NCBI RefSeq assembly: GCF_900217905.1
Contig: NZ_OBMO01000021.1
Span: forward strand, 1 to 64,000
Direction: 5' to 3'
DNA length: 64,000 bases
From: Alloalcanivorax xenomutans
GTDB lineage: Bacteria; Pseudomonadota; Gammaproteobacteria; Pseudomonadales; Alcanivoracaceae
Positions 22,265 through 30,552 of the stretch are shown one piece after another. A program made the position numbers and the translations under genes. The notes under the pieces were generated by a model, which saw only the letters and a list, made by a program, of their open reading frames with translations, made no database searches and was not told where the DNA came from. Within the stretch, counting starts at the first letter, position 1. Every line of letters starts with the position of its first letter.

Positions 22265-23054
22265 GTTGCAATCCTGATCCCAGATACGCCCGAATTACCT
22301 CCGGGTCGCTTTGAATGTCGGCGGGGCCGCCGTCGGCAATGCGATGCCCCTGGTTCAACACCACGATGTAATCAGAGATCGACATCACCATGTGCATGTC
22401 ATGCTCCACCAGAAGAATGGTGATGCCGCTGTCGGCTACACGCCGCACCATCTGCTTGAAGTCCTCGGTTTCCGATGGGTTCAAACCCGCGGCGGGTTCA
22501 TCCAGCAATAACAGCTTGGGCCGGGCCGCCAGGGCAATACCGACGCCGAGCAGACGCTGTTCGCCATAGGACAGATTGGCGGCAAGATCATCGGCGCGAT
22601 GCTCCAGTTCCAGAAAACCAAGCATCTCCCGTGTACGTGCCTCCAGCGCCTGCTCTTCTCGCTGGAAGGCGGGCAGCCTGAATATGGCACCGAAGAGTCC
22701 GCTACGACCTTGCATGTGAAAAGCGGTAAGCAGGTTTTCGAAAACGGTGCAGTTACCAAAGATATTGGTCCTCTGGAAACTGCGGACCAAACCCAGTTCG
22801 GCTATCTCATGGGGTTGTTTGCCGGTAATGTCCAGTCCGAGAAAATGCACGGAACCGGCACTGGGGCGCATATAGCCGGAGATAATATTGAACGCCGTGG
22901 TTTTGCCGGCGCCATTGGGGCCGATCAGACTGACGATCCGGCCGGGTTCAACCCGGAGGTCCACGTCGCTGAGAATCTGCAGGCCGGCGATGCGCAGGCT
23001 GATGCCGGACAAGGACAGTAACGTTTCCGGCTGCTCCGCGGCCGATACAGTCAT
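22251..23054 (-). CDS. livG: Branched-chain amino acid-type ABC transporter, ATP-binding protein LivG
   Basis: 267 residues. Walker A GPNGAGKTT, signature LSYGEQR, Walker B LLLLDEPAAGLNP. LivG-type ATPases are slightly longer than LivF, as here. I chose ATG 23054 (MTVSAAEQPE), preceded by AAGGAG and overlapping the livM stop by 4 bases; the open frame continues upstream into livM but without reason to start there. Confidence 0.93.
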   Translation of the reverse strand: MTVSAAEQPETLLSLSGISLRIAGLQILSDVDLRVEPGRIVSLIGPNGAGKTTAFNIISGYMRPSAGSVHFLGLDITGKQPHEIAELGLVRSFQRTNIFGNCTVFENLLTAFHMQGRSGLFGAIFRLPAFQREEQALEARTREMLGFLELEHRADDLAANLSYGEQRLLGVGIALAARPKLLLLDEPAAGLNPSETEDFKQMVRRVADSGITILLVEHDMHMVMSISDYIVVLNQGHRIADGGPADIQSDPEVIRAYLGSGLQRAKA

Positions 23055-24079
23055 GAGCTGGCTCCTTGAGTAGCGGAGGGGCGGCGCACGGAAATCCTGC
23101 CGCGCTTTAATAAGCCACCAAAGGCGGGAACGATGCCTTTGGGCATGAACAGAAGAATCAGGATCATCAAAGCGCCGTAAATCATCCATTGCACTTCCGG
23201 TGCCACCACCCCTCTGAGCATTTCCGGTAAGAGCCCGAAAATAAGACCGCCTACTACCGGACCAGCCAGGGTGCCTTTGCCGCCGGCGATCACCATGATC
23301 ACCATGGTAATGGTGTAGATGAACAGAAAAACGTCCGGGTCAATGATCCGCACGGTATGGGCGTAGAGACCGCCAGCGGCACCGGCGATACCGGCGGAGA
23401 GGACCGAAAAGACGATCAGGCACCGGGTCACCGGGATACCGATGGACTTTGCCAGTACCTCGTTTTCCCGTAACGCGATGGCGGCACGGCCGATGCGGCT
23501 GCGTACCAGATTGGCCACGATCACGTAGGCCAGCACACCGGCGGCCAGTACCAACCAGTACGTCGAGGCTTTGCTGACCAGGCGGACAACGCCTTCGCCG
23601 GGAACCCAGAGGCTCAGGGGTGGAATGGAAACCAGAGCCATGGGGCCTTCGGTCAGATCGACCCAGTTGAGCGCCACCATGCGCATGACCTGAGCAAAAC
23701 TGATGGTGACGATCACGAAGTAGGCACCGCGTACGCGAAAAGCAACCTTGCCCAACAGCCATCCAAACAGTGATGCCATGACGATGCCACCGGCGAAAGC
23801 CACCCATACCGGTTTGGGTGCTACTACCAGAGGCGATGAGAAGCCCAGATCGACGTCGAAGCCCAGGGAGAGCAGCGCACTGGTATAGGCGCCAATGCCA
23901 AAAAAAGCGGCGTGTCCGAGACTGAGCTGGCCAGTGAAGCCGAGCAGCAGGTTAAGACTGATGGCGGCGATGATCATGATTCCCGCGGCCGCTACCACCG
24001 ACAGCAAATAGGGATCGGGCCACAGCACCGGCAGCAAAGCCAGTGCGGCCACAATGACAAGAAAAGACAATCTCCGCAT
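23051..24079 (-). CDS. livM: Branched-chain amino acid-type ABC transporter, permease LivM
   Basis: 342 residues with about ten hydrophobic segments and the LivM core (NLLLGFTGQLSLGHAAFFGIGAY). An inner-membrane permease that pairs with LivH. ATG 24079 lies 2 bases after the livH stop; a TTG at 24085 is a weaker alternative. It overlaps livG by 4 bases. Confidence 0.92.
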   Translation of the reverse strand: MRRLSFLVIVAALALLPVLWPDPYLLSVVAAAGIMIIAAISLNLLLGFTGQLSLGHAAFFGIGAYTSALLSLGFDVDLGFSSPLVVAPKPVWVAFAGGIVMASLFGWLLGKVAFRVRGAYFVIVTISFAQVMRMVALNWVDLTEGPMALVSIPPLSLWVPGEGVVRLVSKASTYWLVLAAGVLAYVIVANLVRSRIGRAAIALRENEVLAKSIGIPVTRCLIVFSVLSAGIAGAAGGLYAHTVRIIDPDVFLFIYTITMVIMVIAGGKGTLAGPVVGGLIFGLLPEMLRGVVAPEVQWMIYGALMILILLFMPKGIVPAFGGLLKRGRISVRRPSATQGASS

Positions 24080-24081
24080 AA

Positions 24082-24954
24082 TCAACCCACCCTTTCCCTG
24101 GCCGCGAACAACCCCTGTGGGCGGGCGATCATAACGGCCAGAATCACCAGGAAACCGATCGCGTCGCGATAGGCTGTGGAAATGTAAGCCGCCCCGAACT
24201 CTTCAATCAGCGCCAGCGCGAAGCCGCCGAGCGCCGCTCCGCGTATGTTGCCGAGACCGCCAAGAATAACGATGGCGAAGGCCTTCAGGCTGGCCAGGTC
24301 GCCCATTGTCGGTGTGACTACGAAAACCGGTGCCAACAGCGCCCCGGTAATGGCCGCCAGTGACGATCCCAGACCGAAGGTGAGTGTGTAAATCCGGCCC
24401 ACGTTGACGCCGACGATACGGGCCGCGTCCTCGTCCTGAAAGGTGGCGCGCATCGCCAGCCCCAACCGGGAACGTTCAATCACCAGATAGAAGGCCAACA
24501 GCAGCACAATGGCCGCGCCAAGAACAAACAATCGTGTTGGTGACAGATAGATGCCGCCGATAATAATGGACTCCTGCGGGAACGGGGTGGGGACTACTTT
24601 GGCGACCCCGCCCCAGGCCAGCAGTTCGGCGTTCTGCATAATGATCATGACCCCAATCATGATCAGCATGACCTCGTCGATGTTCTCCAGACGGCAACGC
24701 CGCAACAGCAGGAACTCAATGCTCGCGCCCAATAGCAAACCCAGGCCTGCCGCGAGGATAAGCGCCACGAAATAATCCATCTGCAACAGCGATACCAGAG
24801 CGTAGGCCACATAGGCACCGAAAGCGTATAACTCGCCATGGGCGAAGTTGACCACTTTCATGATGCCGAAGATAAGCGTGAGCCCGATGCCAAGCAGGGC
24901 ATAGGTGGCACCGAGCACCGTGCCGTTGACGAGGTGCTGGAGGAACTGGTCCAA
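24082..24954 (-). CDS. livH: Branched-chain amino acid-type ABC transporter, permease LivH
   Basis: 290 residues with about eight membrane segments; N-terminal LVNGTVLGATYALLGIGLTL and GIMKVVNFAHGELYAFGAY are LivH hallmarks. The start appears to be TTG (24954), 6 bases after AGGGAG. It comes 56 bases after the substrate-binding protein gene in the same operon. Confidence 0.92.
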   Translation of the reverse strand: MDQFLQHLVNGTVLGATYALLGIGLTLIFGIMKVVNFAHGELYAFGAYVAYALVSLLQMDYFVALILAAGLGLLLGASIEFLLLRRCRLENIDEVMLIMIGVMIIMQNAELLAWGGVAKVVPTPFPQESIIIGGIYLSPTRLFVLGAAIVLLLAFYLVIERSRLGLAMRATFQDEDAARIVGVNVGRIYTLTFGLGSSLAAITGALLAPVFVVTPTMGDLASLKAFAIVILGGLGNIRGAALGGFALALIEEFGAAYISTAYRDAIGFLVILAVMIARPQGLFAARERVG

Positions 24955-25010
24955 AATAATCTCCCTGACTCACATCCACCTTTCATTGCGCAAAGGGGAT
25001 AAGGGTGCCG

Positions 25011-26159
25011 TTACAGTGCTGAAACTTCGCCGTCTTGCAACTGGATGATGTAGATATTGGGTGTGTTCTGGCCGCTTTCCCGGCCTTCAGGGCCTTCCTT
25101 GTGAAAGGCGATGTCGCCATTCACACCGGCCAGCTTGACCTTCCAAAGCGCATCGCGGATCGCTTCCGGTTCGGCTTTTCCGGCCACGCGAATTGCTTCC
25201 GCGATGGTAAGAATGGCGTCATAGCCGCGAAAGCCTTCGGTCAGACCCGGGAACGGATAGCCTTTTGCTTCCCAGGCATCCATGTAAGTCCTGGCGATAT
25301 CCGGATGAATGGATTGATCCGCGGTCCAGGGTGAGAAAAACAACAGGTGCGTGCTGACGTATCCCTTGGGTCCCGGATTTTTCACCAGGGGTTCGGGAAA
25401 CGACCCACCAGTGGTGACCAGCCGTTGTTTTATGCCTTGCTCGGCTGCCTGGCGAATCGCCAAAGTTAGCTGTTCCACACCTGATGTAACGATAATGGTG
25501 TCACTGCCGCTGTTTTTGAGGGCAGCCAATTGCGCGGATAAATCAGTGGCATCCGGAGCGATGATTTCGGAACGGCCTACTTCAATCCCCTTGCTTTCCA
25601 GCACCTCCTTGAAGGCGCCGGCCGCGCCCAGTCCCCAGTCGTTGTTCACCGACAGGAAATCCACCTTCTTGATAGCAGGAGCGAACGAGGAGAGCTGTTT
25701 GGCGAACGCCTGGGCTTCCATCATCGAAGTCGGGCTGATACGGAAAACCCAGGGATTACCGGAAGTGGTAACCTTGGATGAAGAAGCGGTCTCCACCACC
25801 ATGGGAACGCCGTACTCCTCCAGCTTCGGCATTGTCGCCAGGGTGAAGGTGGAACCCCAGGCCCCCATCATGACCGGCACTTTATCGCGCAGGATCAGTT
25901 TCTCCGCGGTGTTGACCGCCTCCCTCGGGTTGGACTTGTTGTCCTCGATAATCAGCTCCAGAGGTTTGCCCAGTACACCACCTTTACCGTTGATGTGCTC
26001 CACGGCCAGACGTGCGCCGTTGGTGACGTAGGTACCGGAAGCGGCCACGGATCCGGTTAACGGCTGTGAAACCCCGATCCTGATGGTGTCGTCGGCCTGC
26101 GCCTGAGATGCCAGTAATGCTCCCCCGAGCAGCATCGCATACAGCGGTTTGATCAACAT
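25011..26159 (-). CDS. Branched-chain amino acid-type ABC transporter, periplasmic substrate-binding protein
   Basis: 382 residues. A Sec signal peptide (residues 1-23, cut after ASQAQA) is followed by the Peripla_BP_6 fold (DDTIRIGVSQPLTGSVAASG; GKPLELIIEDNKSNP). It catches the ligand for LivHMGF. I chose ATG 26159, 6 bases after GGAG, since it puts the signal peptide at the N-terminus; 26216 would add 19 residues before it. Its distance from characterised LivK proteins and its neighbours suggest a ligand other than leucine, perhaps an amide or ureide. First gene of the operon, with operator-like motifs upstream. Confidence 0.92.
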   Translation of the reverse strand: MLIKPLYAMLLGGALLASQAQADDTIRIGVSQPLTGSVAASGTYVTNGARLAVEHINGKGGVLGKPLELIIEDNKSNPREAVNTAEKLILRDKVPVMMGAWGSTFTLATMPKLEEYGVPMVVETASSSKVTTSGNPWVFRISPTSMMEAQAFAKQLSSFAPAIKKVDFLSVNNDWGLGAAGAFKEVLESKGIEVGRSEIIAPDATDLSAQLAALKNSGSDTIIVTSGVEQLTLAIRQAAEQGIKQRLVTTGGSFPEPLVKNPGPKGYVSTHLLFFSPWTADQSIHPDIARTYMDAWEAKGYPFPGLTEGFRGYDAILTIAEAIRVAGKAEPEAIRDALWKVKLAGVNGDIAFHKEGPEGRESGQNTPNIYIIQLQDGEVSAL

Positions 26160-26327
26160 AAAGCGCTCCTGAAGTACGATTGGATTTATCACTATGATGA
26201 TGCCGGCCCCAGCCATGGCTGGAATGCTGATAAGGCGGCAGCAAGTCCTGTGCCATCGTCGATTTAAAGCCTATGTTGTGAGCGTAACCTTATGATTTTA
26301 TTTGGTATGTTCTATATGTATAAAAGG

Positions 26328-26339
26328 GGTATACCACAT
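26328..26339 (+). promoter_or_regulatory. Shared operator-like motif, copy 2
   Basis: GGTATACCACAT, about 170 bases upstream of the substrate-binding protein start, in an AT-rich stretch suited to the transporter promoter. Identical to the copy at 26553. Confidence 0.55.
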
Positions 26340-26405
26340 TAATGATGACACGATGAATACCGGCGACGGTTCCGAAAAAGGGCTTGCGCACCACAATGCG
26401 GCAAT

Positions 26406-26417
26406 ATGTGGTATGCC
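26406..26417 (-). promoter_or_regulatory. Shared operator-like motif, copy 3
   Basis: Reads ATGTGGTATGCC on the plus strand, i.e. GGCATACCACAT on the minus strand, identical to copy 1 at 18751. It lies between copies 2 and 4. Confidence 0.5.
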
Positions 26418-26552
26418 AACTATATGATGATAAGAGAATGGCAACGCTGCTTCTTGAAGCGGCGCGCACCGTCGGTGCACAGTCCAGGGTTCGAATTGGT
26501 GCCGGCGCAGATCAAGCCGTCTTGAATGCGCCCTTCATTTTTCCATATAAAT

Positions 26553-26564
26553 GGTATACCACAT
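26553..26564 (+). promoter_or_regulatory. Shared operator-like motif, copy 4
   Basis: GGTATACCACAT, containing the perfect palindrome TGGTATACCA (26552-26561) right after a TATAAA stretch. It lies 127 bases before the amidohydrolase ATG. Confidence 0.55.
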
Positions 26565-26690
26565 AAATATTGAAGAACGTAAACCCATGAATAACAGCAA
26601 GTTAGAGATTCACAAAAAGAATAATGGCTATGGATTGGCATGTGTATTGCTACCTGATCGTCATCAGTAACATTTACCTGGAAGGTCTTC

Positions 26691-27962
26691 ATGCAAGCAT
26701 TACTACTGCACGGCGGTCGTGTGATCGATCCCGCCAACGGCATTGATGAGGTTTGTGACGTTCTTGTGCGCGACGGACGTATCGCCGCTGTTGGCCGGTT
26801 GCAGGGTGGCGATGTACCCGGGGACGTGGAAAGAGTCGACTGTAGCGGCAGGCTGGTACTGCCCGGGTTGATCGATACCCACAGCCATGTCTATCAATAT
26901 GTTACCGGGCGATTTGGATTGAATGCGGATCTTTGCGGTGTGCATTCCGGCGTCACCACTCTGGTCGATCAGGGGGGCGCCAGCTGCATGACACTGCCAG
27001 GCTTTCGCAAGCATGTGATCGAGACTTCCCACAGCCGGGTGTTGTCCTTTATTTCCGCTTATTTGGTGGGAGGGCTGGAAGGCCATTTTTATCCACAACT
27101 GTACCGGCCGGATTGCGCCGACATTGCCGCCACCGTCAAGGCGGCCAAAGCCAACGCGGATGTGGTGAAGGGCATCAAGGCTCACGCTGAACTGGGCGGT
27201 TTTGCCCGTTGGGGAACGGAAGTGATGCAAAAGGCCGCCGCCATCGGCGAGCAGACAGGGCTGCCGGTCTACATTCATTTTGGCCAGCTTTGGCCGGAGC
27301 CTGAAGAGGGCGGCATGGATGTGGACCCGGACTCCATCTTTACTCAGGTGGTGGATCTGCTCAAACCGCGTGATGTGCTGGCGCACCCTTTCAGCCGCCA
27401 CCCCGGCGGGTTCGTTGAGCTGAATGGGGAAGTGCACCCGCTGGTACGGGATGCCATCGAGCGCGGGCTCAAGGTGGATGTGGGGCACGGTTCCCACTTC
27501 AGTTTCAAGATGGCGGAGAAGGTGCTGAGCGCGGGTATCGTGCCGCATACGCTCGGTTCCGATATGCATGGCTATAACACTTCGGTGCCGGCGCCGGCCG
27601 GTACTCCCGAGGAGCATGAGCACCCGGATGAGGAGCACATGTTCAAGGGCACCTCCCGCTTCAGCCTGGTGTCGGCGATGACCAGCATGATCGCATTGGG
27701 CCTGAGTCTGGAGCAGGTGATTCCGATGGTGACAGTGAACGCGGCGCGCATGGTGGGTATGAGTGATGAGATTGGCTCTCTTGGCGTTGGCCGGGTGGCG
27801 GATATCAGTGTGCTGTCCGATGAAAGCGGCCGTTGGTTGATGCGGGATAATGAAGGCACGGAGGTGATTGCCGAACGTATGTTGCAGCCCGTGTTCTGCC
27901 TGCGTGAGGGGCGGCGTTTTGACGCCACGGCGTCGATTCTGCCGATACCGGAGGTGGCTTGA
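26691..27962 (+). CDS. Amidohydrolase/deacetylase family metallohydrolase
   Basis: 423 residues of the amidohydrolase superfamily (dihydroorotase/deacetylase branch). Metal ligands are visible: H64 and H66 (DTHSH), a candidate carboxylated lysine in VVKGIKAHAE (K160 or K163), H196 (VYIHFG), H232 (LAHPF) and D291 (LGSDMHG). Such enzymes hydrolyse cyclic amides, N-acyl amino acids or imides. The C-terminal GVGRVADISVL strand is typical. GGAAGG precedes the ATG. Its stop codon ends directly before the next ATG, so it is coupled to the DUF1116 gene. The substrate is unknown; a ring-opening or deacylation step is inferred from the family. Confidence 0.88.
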   Translation: MQALLLHGGRVIDPANGIDEVCDVLVRDGRIAAVGRLQGGDVPGDVERVDCSGRLVLPGLIDTHSHVYQYVTGRFGLNADLCGVHSGVTTLVDQGGASCMTLPGFRKHVIETSHSRVLSFISAYLVGGLEGHFYPQLYRPDCADIAATVKAAKANADVVKGIKAHAELGGFARWGTEVMQKAAAIGEQTGLPVYIHFGQLWPEPEEGGMDVDPDSIFTQVVDLLKPRDVLAHPFSRHPGGFVELNGEVHPLVRDAIERGLKVDVGHGSHFSFKMAEKVLSAGIVPHTLGSDMHGYNTSVPAPAGTPEEHEHPDEEHMFKGTSRFSLVSAMTSMIALGLSLEQVIPMVTVNAARMVGMSDEIGSLGVGRVADISVLSDESGRWLMRDNEGTEVIAERMLQPVFCLREGRRFDATASILPIPEVA

Positions 27963-29144
27963 ATGGCATCCGACCCAAGGGCCGGGATGGATGCCGTGGA
28001 GAGCGCCAATCGGGCGGCGCTGACGAAGGTTCGGCTGGTCCGGCCACAATGGTCTGGTGTGGCGGAAGCGCGGCGAGCGTTGCCGTTGCCGGACCGGACC
28101 TTGTTGCACGCCGGCCCGCCATTCGAGGACCCGCGGGACCCCAGCCCGCCGATCCTGTCTTCGGCGGTTCTGTGTTGCCTGTATGAAGGGTGGGCACGAA
28201 ACGAGGAGGAGGCGGAACGATTGATCAGCACGGGCCAGGTGAGAATGCTGCCGGCTCAGTCGTTCTCGGTGGTCACACCGCTTGCCGCGGTGATCTCGCC
28301 ATCGACGGCGTTGGCGGAAATCAGTGACGCCGCGAATCCCGGGCACCGTTGCTGGTCTTTGCTGAGTAGCGGAAGCGGGCCTCAGATCCGCTTCGGCAGC
28401 CGGGATCCGGCGATCCTGGAGCGGTTGTACTGGCGCGACCGGATCCTGGCGCCGGCACTGCGAAAGGGGCTGGCGACCCGGCCGGTCGCGTTACTGCCGT
28501 TGGCCCGTCTGGGGCTTGAAGCGGGTGATGATTTGCATGCCCAAACCAGCCATGCCAATACGGCCTTATGCGCGGCGATGCCATCCACGTTGCCCGTTGA
28601 GGTTGTTGAGTGTTTGGGCAATACACCGCTGTTTTTTCTTACTTTATGGATGGGCGCCTGTCATCTGATGCTGGCCGCCGCCGCCGGGGAAGCCGGCTCC
28701 AGCCTGGTGTTGGCGTTGGCGGGCAATGGCCGCCGGGTGGGGCTTCGAGTGGCCGGAGACCCGGCTCGCTGGCATACCCGCGCCGCGCCGGTGCCCGAGG
28801 GGCCCCGAATATCAGCCTCCGCCGTGCCGGTCAGCCCCATGGTTGGCGACAGCGGCGTGATCGATGCTTTCGGGCTGGGAGCCCAGGCGTGGAGGTGCTG
28901 TTCCGGAGTGGCCGAGGCACTGGCGCCATGGTGGCCAAATCCGGCGGAGGCGTCACCGGACTGGCTGATCGGAGCGCATCCTTTATTCGAGGATTTGCAG
29001 TTGCCGATCGGGCTCGCATGTCATCGGGTCACGGCTGATACGGACCTGCCCAGGGTGGCCATCGCCATGGTGGGCGGCGACGGACGGGCTGGTCTGCTGG
29101 GGCGAGGACTTTGCGTACCACCGGCGTCGCTGTTCTTGGGCTAA
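27963..29144 (+). CDS. Divergent DUF1116 (AllG/YlbE-like) protein
   Basis: 393 residues. I recognise a remote DUF1116 pattern in order: LLHAGPP (near 47), YEGWA, PLAAVISPS, GDDLHAQTSHANTALCAA where the family has GDE-HNRN, VVECLGNTPLFFLTLWMGA, VVGDSGVIDAFGLGA and a C-terminal block ending VPPASLF. DUF1116 proteins include AllG, a subunit of oxamate carbamoyltransferase in allantoin breakdown. Here several normally invariant residues differ (EDPRDPSP replaces the MCGP region), and no AllF (FdrA) or AllH partner is nearby. It follows the amidohydrolase with no gap. The assignment is from memory of the family pattern, so it is moderate. It may be an altered or non-catalytic member. Confidence 0.6.
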   Translation: MASDPRAGMDAVESANRAALTKVRLVRPQWSGVAEARRALPLPDRTLLHAGPPFEDPRDPSPPILSSAVLCCLYEGWARNEEEAERLISTGQVRMLPAQSFSVVTPLAAVISPSTALAEISDAANPGHRCWSLLSSGSGPQIRFGSRDPAILERLYWRDRILAPALRKGLATRPVALLPLARLGLEAGDDLHAQTSHANTALCAAMPSTLPVEVVECLGNTPLFFLTLWMGACHLMLAAAAGEAGSSLVLALAGNGRRVGLRVAGDPARWHTRAAPVPEGPRISASAVPVSPMVGDSGVIDAFGLGAQAWRCCSGVAEALAPWWPNPAEASPDWLIGAHPLFEDLQLPIGLACHRVTADTDLPRVAIAMVGGDGRAGLLGRGLCVPPASLFLG

Positions 29145-29217
29145 GAGCCGGTTTCGGCATCCCGCATTTCCCCCTACACTGGACGGTCAGACTTCTTGGA
29201 CCGACAGGCCGGCCAGT

Positions 29218-30552
29218 ATGACGCAAACTCCCGCCCGGGCATGGGCGCTGATCCCGCTACTTTTCTTTCTTGTCGTCTTTCTCGGTAGCGGGCTTTATTT
29301 CAGTGCCGCGGGGGCGGAGTTCGCGTTCTATCAAATCAAGGCGCCGGTGGTGGCGGTTGTCGCCATTGTGTTGTCATTCCTTCTGGCACGGCAGTCCTTC
29401 CATCACAGTGTCGAACGCTTGCTGGTGGGCGTCGGCCATCCCAACATCATTCTCATGTGCCTGGTATTCCTGTTGGCCGGCGCCTTCGCCAGCGTCAGCA
29501 AGAGTATCGGCAGCGTTGATGCCACCGTTCAATTCGGGTTGCAGATCATGCCGGCCAGTTGGGTACTGCCGGCTCTGTTCCTGATCTCCGCTTTTATCGC
29601 TACCGCCATGGGCACTTCCATGGGAACCATCGCCGCCACCGCGCCGATCGCGGTGGGGTTCGCCCAGGCCACCTCGTTGTCGTTGCCCTTGTCCTTGGGA
29701 GCCGTGGTTGGCGGCGCCATGCTGGGCGATAACCTGTCGATGATCTCGGATACCACCATCGCCGCCACTCGCAGTCAGGGCGTCTCGCTCAAGGACAAAT
29801 TCCGGGTGAACGTCTGGATAGCGCTGCCGGCGGCGTTGGCGACGGTGGTGTTGCTGGCGCTGCTGGGGGACGGCGAACACACGGTGCCGTCCGAATCCGT
29901 GTCCTACTGGCGGGTCATGCCTTACCTGCTGGTGTTCGCTCTGGCGCTGTCCGGGATGAACGTATTGGTGGTGCTGGTGATTGGTATCGTCACCGCCGGG
30001 CTCACTGGCGTGATACTGAGTCCGGAATACGGTCTGGTCGACGTCAATGGGGCGATCTACCAGGGCTTCGAATCCATGTTCGAGATCATGTTGTTATCGA
30101 TGCTGATCGGTGGGTTGTCGCAACTGATGAATGATCAGGGTGGCACGCGCTGGCTGATCGAACGTATTCATTCGCTGACCCGCTGGCTGAAGCTGTCCAG
30201 TCAGCGCGCCGGTGAGATAGGTATCGCGCTGCTGGTGGTCACCGCCAATCTGTTTGTCGCCAACAACACGGTATCGATTGTGCTGTGCGGTGAAATGGCC
30301 AAGGAGATCGCCGCGGAATATGGCGTCGATCCGAGGCGCTCGGCCAGCCTGATGGATATCTTTTCCTGCGTGGTGCAAGGGCTGATTCCTTACGGCGCTC
30401 AAGTCCTCCTGGCCTGCTCCATTGCATCACTGTCGCCGTTGTCATTGATCGGCGCCATTCACTATTGCTGGGCGCTGGGGGTGGCGGCTCTGCTGGCGAT
30501 CGCCTTTAACCGGCCGCGTTTGAAAGCGCGCCAGCCGGCGCGATCGATTTAG
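29218..30552 (+). CDS. NhaC family sodium/proton antiporter-like transporter
   Basis: 444 residues with about eleven membrane segments. The stretch GGAMLGDNLSMISDTTIAATRSQG is the NhaC family signature. Relatives exchange Na+ for H+, and some exchange organic acids or amino acids (MleN, TyrP-like members). It starts 73 bases after the DUF1116 gene on the same strand and may carry a pathway substrate or product; this is inferred from position. Its stop overlaps the end of the convergent LysR gene by 4 bases. Confidence 0.85.
   Translation: MTQTPARAWALIPLLFFLVVFLGSGLYFSAAGAEFAFYQIKAPVVAVVAIVLSFLLARQSFHHSVERLLVGVGHPNIILMCLVFLLAGAFASVSKSIGSVDATVQFGLQIMPASWVLPALFLISAFIATAMGTSMGTIAATAPIAVGFAQATSLSLPLSLGAVVGGAMLGDNLSMISDTTIAATRSQGVSLKDKFRVNVWIALPAALATVVLLALLGDGEHTVPSESVSYWRVMPYLLVFALALSGMNVLVVLVIGIVTAGLTGVILSPEYGLVDVNGAIYQGFESMFEIMLLSMLIGGLSQLMNDQGGTRWLIERIHSLTRWLKLSSQRAGEIGIALLVVTANLFVANNTVSIVLCGEMAKEIAAEYGVDPRRSASLMDIFSCVVQGLIPYGAQVLLACSIASLSPLSLIGAIHYCWALGVAALLAIAFNRPRLKARQPARSI

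Larger units (their letters stand above)
26160..26690. other. Divergent regulatory region between the transporter and the amidohydrolase operons
   Basis: 531 bases without a convincing gene and distinctly AT-rich. Three copies of GGYATACCACAT (26328, 26406 reverse, 26553) and a degenerate TGGTATGTTC (26303) lie here, plus a GCACCG-T-CGGTGC palindrome (26466-26478). The size and motif density fit two separately controlled promoters. Confidence 0.6.

Noticed and set aside
27089-27097. A perfect DnaA box TTATCCACA
   Set aside because: It is a single copy inside the amidohydrolase coding sequence with no cluster or AT-rich unwinding region nearby, so not an origin.
26703-28346. A 547-codon minus-strand open frame across the amidohydrolase and DUF1116 genes
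   Set aside because: The product is rich in His, Arg and Gln with no motif. The plus-strand genes have clear family motifs.
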